Positions 58,248 to 64,000 of a stretch of 64,000 bases of DNA are shown piece by piece. The notes under the pieces were generated by a model. It did no database searches and was not told where the DNA came from. It saw nothing but the letters and a program-made list of their open reading frames with translations. The stretch is from Sporolactobacillus sp. Y61 (GTDB taxonomy: Bacteria > Bacillota > Bacilli > Bacillales > Sporolactobacillaceae), in contig NZ_CP159510.1 in the NCBI RefSeq assembly GCF_040529185.1, positions 2,108,001 to 2,172,000 of the forward strand, in the 5' to 3' direction. Numbering within the stretch: position 1 is the stretch's first letter; each line of letters opens with the position of its first letter. A program made the translations under genes and the position numbers.

Positions 58248-58374
58248 CACGATAAGAAAGTATAAATGCTAAGAATGATCGTATTGGATGTGCGACTATG
58301 GTACATTTGGGGCGAGGGCCTGGCTTCGTTCATTTTCTTTATGTATCACGGCGCTTTGAAAAGGGGAGTAAAGA

Positions 58375-59535
58375 ATGAGCAGTGATTTAGTGGAAGCCAT
58401 CACAGCACTTGAGAAAGATAAGGGAATCAGTAAGGAAGTTCTGCTTGAGGCGCTTGAAGCAGCGCTGATCTCGGCTTATAAAAGGAACTTTGATCAGGCG
58501 CAGAACGTTCGGGTGGATATTAATGAAGGACTGGGACAGATCAAAGTCTATGCCCGAAAAGAAGTCGTCGAAGCTGTGGATAATAAAAATCTCCAGATTT
58601 CTCTTGAAGAGGCGAAAAAGCTGAACAGCAATTATCAGCTGGGGGATACGGTTGAAATTGAAGTCACCCCGCGAAATTTCGGCAGAATCGCGGCACAGAC
58701 GGCAAAACAGGTCGTTACACAGCGTGTACGAGAAGCAGAACGCAGTGTGATCTACTCAGAGTTCATTGATCGCGAGGATGATATTATGACAGGTATCGTT
58801 CAAAGACTTGATCATCGCTTTATCTATGTTGATCTTGGACGCGTAGAAGCCTTATTGCCCCAGTCTGAACAGATGCCGAATGAAGTTTATCACCCGCATG
58901 ACAGAATCAAGGTGTATATTACAAAAGTTGAAGATGCCAAAAAGGGACCGATGATTACTGTATCCAGGACACATCCGGGATTATTAAAGAGACTGTTTGA
59001 ACTTGAAGTGCCGGAAATATACGATGGTACAGTTGAAATTAAATCCATTTCAAGAGAAGCAGGTGACCGCTCCAAAATCGCTGTGTATGCCGAAGATCCG
59101 ACTGTTGACGCCGTCGGTGCATGTGTCGGGCAGAAAGGGGCAAGAGTTCAGACGATCGTTAATGAATTAAAGGGCGAAAAGATAGATATCGTCCGCTGGT
59201 CAGAAGATCCTGTGACCTATGTGGCAAATGCACTGAGCCCTTCCAAAGTGGTAGATGTTCTCGTTAATGAAGAGGCAAAAGCAACGACAGTCATTGTACC
59301 GGATTATCAGCTGTCTCTTGCAATAGGAAAAAGAGGTCAGAATGCCCGCCTGGCGGCAAAACTGACAGGATGGAAAATAGATATTAAGAGTGAATCCGAA
59401 GCCGAAGAAATCGGATTGTTTGATAAAATCAGCAATCAGGCTGATTCTTCCGAAGAAAATCAGGCGGATGATGTTCCTGAGCAGGACGATGAAGAATCAA
59501 CTGATCCCGCTCAGTCAAACCCTGAAAAAAATTAA
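58375..59535 (+). CDS. nusA: transcription termination/antitermination factor NusA
   Basis: RNA polymerase-binding factor that modulates pausing and termination. The 386-residue product has the N-terminal polymerase-binding domain (about 1-125), an S1 domain (about 135-200), two KH domains (IAVYAEDPTVDAVGACVGQKG and SLAIGKRGQNARLAAKLTG) and an acidic Asp/Glu-rich tail. The B. subtilis-like form lacks the C-terminal repeats of E. coli NusA, and so does this one. Confidence 0.97.
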   Translation: MSSDLVEAITALEKDKGISKEVLLEALEAALISAYKRNFDQAQNVRVDINEGLGQIKVYARKEVVEAVDNKNLQISLEEAKKLNSNYQLGDTVEIEVTPRNFGRIAAQTAKQVVTQRVREAERSVIYSEFIDREDDIMTGIVQRLDHRFIYVDLGRVEALLPQSEQMPNEVYHPHDRIKVYITKVEDAKKGPMITVSRTHPGLLKRLFELEVPEIYDGTVEIKSISREAGDRSKIAVYAEDPTVDAVGACVGQKGARVQTIVNELKGEKIDIVRWSEDPVTYVANALSPSKVVDVLVNEEAKATTVIVPDYQLSLAIGKRGQNARLAAKLTGWKIDIKSESEAEEIGLFDKISNQADSSEENQADDVPEQDDEESTDPAQSNPEKN

Positions 59536-59549
59536 GGAGGATGGTATTC

Positions 59550-59840
59550 ATGCCCGGAAAGCGTAGAATACCTATGCGAAAGTGTATCGTTTGTCAGGAG
59601 TCAGCGGAAAAAAAGAATCTTTTTCGGGTTGTCCGTTCTCCTGAAGGCGAAGTAACCCTTGATATGACAGGCAAGAAAAACGGACGAGGCGCCTATCTGA
59701 CGAAAAAGGAAGAATGTGTAATGAAAGCAAAAAATAAAAAACTCCTTTCCCGCCAGCTTGGTGTGCCCGTTCCCGATTCTGTTTTTCAGGACATGATGTC
59801 ATACCTTGAGGAACATGCTGCAGATGTCAGGGAGAATTAA
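59550..59840 (+). CDS. rnpM: RnpM (YlxR) RNA-binding protein
   Basis: A 96-residue protein with the YlxR signature RRIPMRKCIVCQESAEKKNLFRVV and KKNGRGAYL. In B. subtilis YlxR has been reported to bind and modulate RNase P RNA. The ATG at 59550 is 9 bases after AAGGAGG; the ATG at 59541 directly abuts that site. It overlaps ylxQ. Confidence 0.93.
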   Translation: MPGKRRIPMRKCIVCQESAEKKNLFRVVRSPEGEVTLDMTGKKNGRGAYLTKKEECVMKAKNKKLLSRQLGVPVPDSVFQDMMSYLEEHAADVREN

Positions 59841-60147
59841 GAGCTGGCAGTCCTTTCTGGGCCTTGCACAGAGAGCCGGGAAAGTGATTTCGGGGGAAGA
59901 AACGGTCATTCGGTCTATCCGTGATCAGAAGGCGAAAGCAGTGATCCTGTCGGCAGATGCGTCCCTGCGAACAACGAAGACTATTGAAAATAAATGCCGC
60001 TATTATCAGATTCCGCTGCTCACTGTGCCAGACCGGGCAGAACTCGGTCAAGCAATCGGGCAGCCCTTCAGAGTCATCGTCGCAGTTGTGGACAGCGGTT
60101 TTGCGGAAGTTTTAATTGAAAGGCTGGGATCATCAACACGGGGGTGA
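59824..60147 (+). CDS. ylxQ: YlxQ, L7Ae-family ribosomal/RNA-binding protein
   Basis: A 107-residue L7Ae/L30e-type K-turn binding protein (also called RplGA) with [34 protein letters not shown] and the CRYYQIPLL block. The ATG at 59824 gives the usual MSG start; in-frame codons at 59806 and 59815 give longer forms. It overlaps rnpM by 17 bases. Confidence 0.9.
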   Translation: MSGRIKSWQSFLGLAQRAGKVISGEETVIRSIRDQKAKAVILSADASLRTTKTIENKCRYYQIPLLTVPDRAELGQAIGQPFRVIVAVVDSGFAEVLIERLGSSTRG

Positions 60148-60151
60148 ATAT

Positions 60152-62449
60152 ATGAGTAAGATGCGTGTATATGAATACGCCAGAACAAACCATGTGACGA
60201 GTAAGCAGGTCATAGCAAAGCTGGTGGAACTGGGTTTTTCAGTGAAAAGCCATATGTCTGTCATTGAGGATAATGCCATCAGTCAGCTGAACAGAAAGTT
60301 ATTAAAAAAACAGGGGAATGCAGAAAATATTGCTGCAAAGCCTAAAAAAACACACACAGAGGGTCCAGTGAATCATATCAAAACAAAAACCAGAGAAAAG
60401 CAGACACGTCATACGTCAACTGAAAATAAGGAACAGCACACGAATATATCGAACAGAAGAGGCAGTACAAAAGATTCGGAACGTCATTCGTTCACACGAC
60501 AGGGAGGCCAGGGAACAAGCGGCCGGTCGGGAAATAACAACCACGGTCACTCAGATAAAAGCCGCCAGTCCTCTGGAAATAACCATCGTAAATTTGGTGA
60601 AAACAATCAAAACAGGCACAGAAGAGGCAACCGTAACAGACGACGCCGGGGGAATATGAAAGTCGCGAACAGAAAAAAAATGGAAATCAAGCTCCCGGAA
60701 AAAATTACTATTTCAGGTTCGTTAACTGTCGGCCAGTTTGCTGAAAAACTCGGCAGGCCGTCAACAGACATCATAAAGAAATTGATGGCACTGGGCGTTA
60801 TGGCGACGAAGAACCAGAATCTTGATAAAGATACGATTGAATTGCTGGCGTCAGATTACGGTGTCAAAGTAGAAGAAAAAGTCGTTGTCGATGAAGCAAA
60901 TTTTGAAAAAGACGGATTGGGTATTGATGAAGATACTGCAGTGATCCGTCCGCCGGTTGTCACCATCATGGGCCATGTCGATCATGGTAAGACGACGCTG
61001 CTTGATACGATCAGACACACGAAAGTAACGGCGGGAGAAGCCGGCGGGATTACTCAGCATATTGGTGCCTATCAGGTTGTTCATAGTGGTAAAAAGATCA
61101 CATTTCTGGACACACCCGGCCATGCAGCATTTACAACCATGCGTGCACGGGGAGCACAGATTACTGATATTACCGTCCTGGTTGTTGCTGCGGATGATGG
61201 TGTCATGCCTCAGACCATCGAAGCGATTCATCACTCGAAGGCAGCCAATGTGCCGATTATCGTTGCCGTGAATAAAATAGATAAACCAAATGCCAATCCG
61301 GATCGTGTCATGCAGGAATTGTCTGAACAGGGTCTGGTTCCGGAAGACTGGGGCGGGGATACGATTTTTGTAAAAATATCCGCCAAGAAAGGTACCGGAA
61401 TAGATGACCTTCTTGAGATGATTCTTCTGGTTTCTGAAGTAGATGAATTCAAAGCAAATCCTGAAAAATTAGCACGCGGGGCCGTTATTGAAGCAGAGCT
61501 CGACAAAGGGAAAGGTCCTGTAGCAACACTTCTTGTACAGAACGGTACCCTGCGAATCGGTGATCCGATTGTTGTCGGAAACGCGTATGGCCGTGTTCGT
61601 GCTATGGTTAATGACGTGGGAAGAAAAGTTAAAAAAGCAAGTCCGTCTATGCCTGTTGAAATCACCGGATTAAACAGTGTTCCTCAGGCAGGGGATCACT
61701 TTGCTGTTTTCGAGGATGAAAAGAAAGCAAGACAGATTGGTGAAACACGCGCTGAACGTGCACTGATTACTGAACGAAAAGAAACCACGAACAAAGTCAG
61801 CCTGGATGATCTGTTTGAAAAGATCAAGGAAGGCGAAGTAAAAGAGATCAACCTGGTGATTAAAGCAGATGTTCAAGGATCCGTTGAGGCCTTATCGGGA
61901 GCCTTAAAGAAGCTTGATGTTGATGGTGTAAAGATTAATATTATTCACGAAGGTGTCGGCGGAATCAGCGAGTCGGATATTATTCTTGCCTCGGCATCCA
62001 ACGCCATCATTATCGGATTTAATGTCCGCCCGGATAATCATGCAAAGAAGGTTGCAGAAACCGAGAAGGTTGACATTCGCCTGTATCGTGTGATTTATGA
62101 TGCCATTGACGAGATGGAAGCAGCGATGAAGGGAATGCTCGATCCGGAATATAAAGAAAAAGTGATCGGTCAGCTGGATGTTCGTACAACATTTAAGGTA
62201 TCACGGATCGGGACGATCGCCGGTTGTTATGTAACTGATGGATTAATCACACGGGATTCCGGAATCCGGCTTGTCAGAAATGGCATCGTCATTTATGAAG
62301 GACATGTCGATACACTCAAACGATTTAAAGATGACGCAAAAGAGGTTAAAGCCGGCCTTGAATGTGGTGTGACACTGGAAAACTTTAATGACATTAAAGA
62401 GGGCGACTCAATGGAGTCCTATGTCATGGAGGAAGTTCAACCTAAATGA
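60152..62449 (+). CDS. infB: translation initiation factor IF-2
   Basis: GTPase that places initiator tRNA on the 30S subunit and promotes subunit joining. The 765-residue product has an N-terminal helix ([18 protein letters not shown]), a long basic Asn/Arg/Gly/His-rich linker (about 50-175), the IF2-N domain, G1 [12 protein letters not shown] near residue 273, [15 protein letters not shown], and domains II-IV. The ATG at 60152 follows GGGGGTGAAT; the longer frame from 60116 overlaps ylxQ. It overlaps ylxP by 4 bases. Confidence 0.97.
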   Translation: MSKMRVYEYARTNHVTSKQVIAKLVELGFSVKSHMSVIEDNAISQLNRKLLKKQGNAENIAAKPKKTHTEGPVNHIKTKTREKQTRHTSTENKEQHTNISNRRGSTKDSERHSFTRQGGQGTSGRSGNNNHGHSDKSRQSSGNNHRKFGENNQNRHRRGNRNRRRRGNMKVANRKKMEIKLPEKITISGSLTVGQFAEKLGRPSTDIIKKLMALGVMATKNQNLDKDTIELLASDYGVKVEEKVVVDEANFEKDGLGIDEDTAVIRPPVVTIMGHVDHGKTTLLDTIRHTKVTAGEAGGITQHIGAYQVVHSGKKITFLDTPGHAAFTTMRARGAQITDITVLVVAADDGVMPQTIEAIHHSKAANVPIIVAVNKIDKPNANPDRVMQELSEQGLVPEDWGGDTIFVKISAKKGTGIDDLLEMILLVSEVDEFKANPEKLARGAVIEAELDKGKGPVATLLVQNGTLRIGDPIVVGNAYGRVRAMVNDVGRKVKKASPSMPVEITGLNSVPQAGDHFAVFEDEKKARQIGETRAERALITERKETTNKVSLDDLFEKIKEGEVKEINLVIKADVQGSVEALSGALKKLDVDGVKINIIHEGVGGISESDIILASASNAIIIGFNVRPDNHAKKVAETEKVDIRLYRVIYDAIDEMEAAMKGMLDPEYKEKVIGQLDVRTTFKVSRIGTIAGCYVTDGLITRDSGIRLVRNGIVIYEGHVDTLKRFKDDAKEVKAGLECGVTLENFNDIKEGDSMESYVMEEVQPK

Positions 62450-62727
62450 TAATCGGTCTGGTTCAGTGTGACTGTCTGATACAGGAGTCACACTCCCTGA
62501 AAGATAAACGTTCAGTGATCCAAAGTATATTAAGAAAAGCAACAAATGGGCATAATATCGCCGCAAGCGAAACAGGGTATCAGAATGTCTGGCAGAGGAC
62601 GGCGCTGGCCTTTGTTTCGGTTGGTACTTCGAAGGTACATGTTGAACAGGAGCTGAACCGTGCGCTCAGACTGATTGACAGTCGCACCGATATCGAACGG
62701 ACGGATACAACGTATGAATGGTTTTAA
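62446..62727 (+). CDS. ylxP: YlxP, DUF503 family protein
   Basis: A 93-residue conserved protein of the infB-rbfA operon with [17 protein letters not shown] and [20 protein letters not shown]. In B. subtilis it has been linked to 30S maturation, but its function is not well defined. The start overlaps infB by 4 bases. Confidence 0.92.
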   Translation: MIIGLVQCDCLIQESHSLKDKRSVIQSILRKATNGHNIAASETGYQNVWQRTALAFVSVGTSKVHVEQELNRALRLIDSRTDIERTDTTYEWF

Positions 62728-62742
62728 AAGGAGGGTGACCCC

Positions 62743-63093
62743 ATGACCAGTTTAAGGGTGCATCGTGTTGCCGAACAGATGAAAAAAGAAATGGGCGACA
62801 TTCTTGAACATCGAATTAAGGATCCGCGTGTTGGCTTTGTTACAGTGACCGGTGTCGATGTAACAGGTGACCTTCAGGAAGTAACTGTATATATCAGTAT
62901 CCTTGGAGACCGCGAGAAACAGGATTCCACAATGGAAGGTCTGACGAAGGCCAGGGGTTTTATCAGAAGCGAAATTGGAAAAAGAATTCGCTTACGGAAA
63001 ACACCGGAAATTCAGTTTAAGATTGATCAGTCCGTGGCTTATGGCAGCCATATTGACCGGTTGATTAATGAACTGCACCAAAAAGGGGAATAG
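62743..63093 (+). CDS. rbfA: ribosome-binding factor A
   Basis: Late 30S assembly and cold-adaptation factor. The 116-residue product has [45 protein letters not shown] and the [23 protein letters not shown]-type region. AAAGGAGGGTGACC precedes the ATG. Confidence 0.97.
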   Translation: MTSLRVHRVAEQMKKEMGDILEHRIKDPRVGFVTVTGVDVTGDLQEVTVYISILGDREKQDSTMEGLTKARGFIRSEIGKRIRLRKTPEIQFKIDQSVAYGSHIDRLINELHQKGE

Positions 63094-63096
63094 AAA

Positions 63097-64000
63097 ATGC
63101 CGGAGTATGAGGGACTGCTGCCGCTGAATAAACCCCGCGGTATGACCTCGCACGATTGTGTCTTTCGTATCAGAAAAATGCTCCATTATAAAAAAATCGG
63201 ACATACCGGCACACTTGATCCAGATGTAGACGGGGTGCTTATTCTCTGCCTTGGAAGAGCAACAAAAATTGCTCAATATCTGCTGGAGTTTGGAAAGACG
63301 TACCGGGGGAAATTGCCCTTGGAACGTCAACGGTAACGGAGGATGCCTCAGGAGAAACCGTTCAGGAAAAACGGGTATCCGAGCCCATTGCAAGGGAACA
63401 GGTGATCAGCGTGATGAAGATGTTTACCGGAGAAATCAAACAGCTGGTCCCTCTCTATTCTGCCGTTAAAGTGCACGGGAAAAAACTTTACGAATACGCA
63501 CGATCCGGTATTCCGGTTGACCGTCCGATGCGGCAGGTCTCCATTTATCAGCTTCAGTTGGATAGCCAGAATGCATTTTACAGGGAAAGTATCCCTTTTC
63601 TGGTTACATGCAGCAAGGGCACTTATATTCGGACTCTGGCAGTTGATATTGGCCGGGCACTGGGGTACCCCGCTCATTTGAAAACTCTGACCCGAATCAA
63701 GGCCGGCCCATTCAGTATAGATGAATGTCTGTCCTTCGAGGAAATTGAACTTCTGAACAAAGAAGGACGATTCTCAGAAGCCCTGAAGCCTCTGGAATCG
63801 GGACTCGGTCATTTAACCAGGTGGACAGTTAATCAACAGACAGCGGATAAGGTTATTCATGGCGCGGTATTGCCGGCGCCCGCCGGGTTGTCGGACAAAC
63901 CCATTGCCGTTTTTAACCATTATGGCAAATGTCTGGCCGTGTACCAGTCTTATCCGGGAAAATCAGGTTTCATCAAGCCTCAGAAAGTTCTCGCGCTGTC
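63097..64000 (+). CDS. truB: tRNA pseudouridine-55 synthase TruB, frameshifted and cut by the window end
   Basis: Makes pseudouridine 55 in tRNA. The frame from 63097 has LLPLNKPRGMTSHDCVFRIRK and the catalytic Asp in GHTGTLDPDVDGVL, then stops at 63336. The +2 frame from the G run 63305-63309 continues EIALGTSTVTEDASGE, QLVPLYSAVKVHGKKLYEYARSG and TCSKGTYIRTLAVDIGRALG to the edge without a stop. One extra G restores the frame, giving about 301 residues before the window ends, close to the full family length. Confidence 0.9.

Overview
The window is a contiguous, almost entirely plus-strand housekeeping and motility region of a flagellated low-to-mid GC Gram-positive bacterium of the class Bacilli. 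The gene order matches the Bacillus subtilis rpsP-to-truB segment nearly gene for gene. Diagnostic markers are the Gram-positive PolC, CodY, a FliY with a CheC-like domain, CheC/CheD, SwrB and SwrD. Sequence alone does not fix the genus; a Bacillales lineage outside Bacillus proper (for example Sporolactobacillaceae-like) is a guess.

Layout. (1) 1-3.2 kb: translation and tRNA/ribosome maturation genes rpsP, rimM, trmD, rplS, rbgA. (2) 3.3-5.9 kb: rnhB and the ylqG-ylqH pair, which look like FliK-C-like and FlhB-C-like proteins. (3) 6.2-15.2 kb: sucCD, dprA, topA, trmFO, hslV, hslU. (4) 15.2-16.0 kb: codY with its terminator. (5) 16.3-44.0 kb: the long fla/che operon, flgB through swrB. It encodes the basal body, hook, type III export gate, C-ring, chemotaxis proteins and sigma-D, and is preceded by a good sigma-D-type promoter match and a sigma-A-like one. 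(6) 44.1-53.1 kb: rpsB, tsf, pyrH, frr, uppS, cdsA, dxr, rasP, proS. (7) 53.4-57.7 kb: polC. (8) 57.8 kb to the end: the rimP-nusA-rnpM-ylxQ-infB-ylxP-rbfA-truB operon, with truB running off the window.

Six otherwise well conserved genes (trmD, ylqG, hslU, flhB, rimP, truB) each carry exactly one reading-frame break. Every break is repaired by adding one base, and in trmD, flhB, rimP and truB the missing base can be placed in a short homopolymer run. A systematic sequencing or assembly artefact explains this better than six independent gene losses, so they are annotated as full-length genes with a frameshift.

Relative to B. subtilis, three local genes are missing: khpA/ylqC and ylqD between rpsP and rimM, where a 17-bp perfect hairpin sits instead, and the tyrosine recombinase xerC/codV between trmFO and hslV. 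The most distinctive real structure is an in-frame 393-bp tandem duplication inside fliK, which adds 131 residues to the presumed hook-length ruler. I see no CRISPR array, prophage, insertion sequence, rRNA or tRNA gene, and no convincing novel multigene system.
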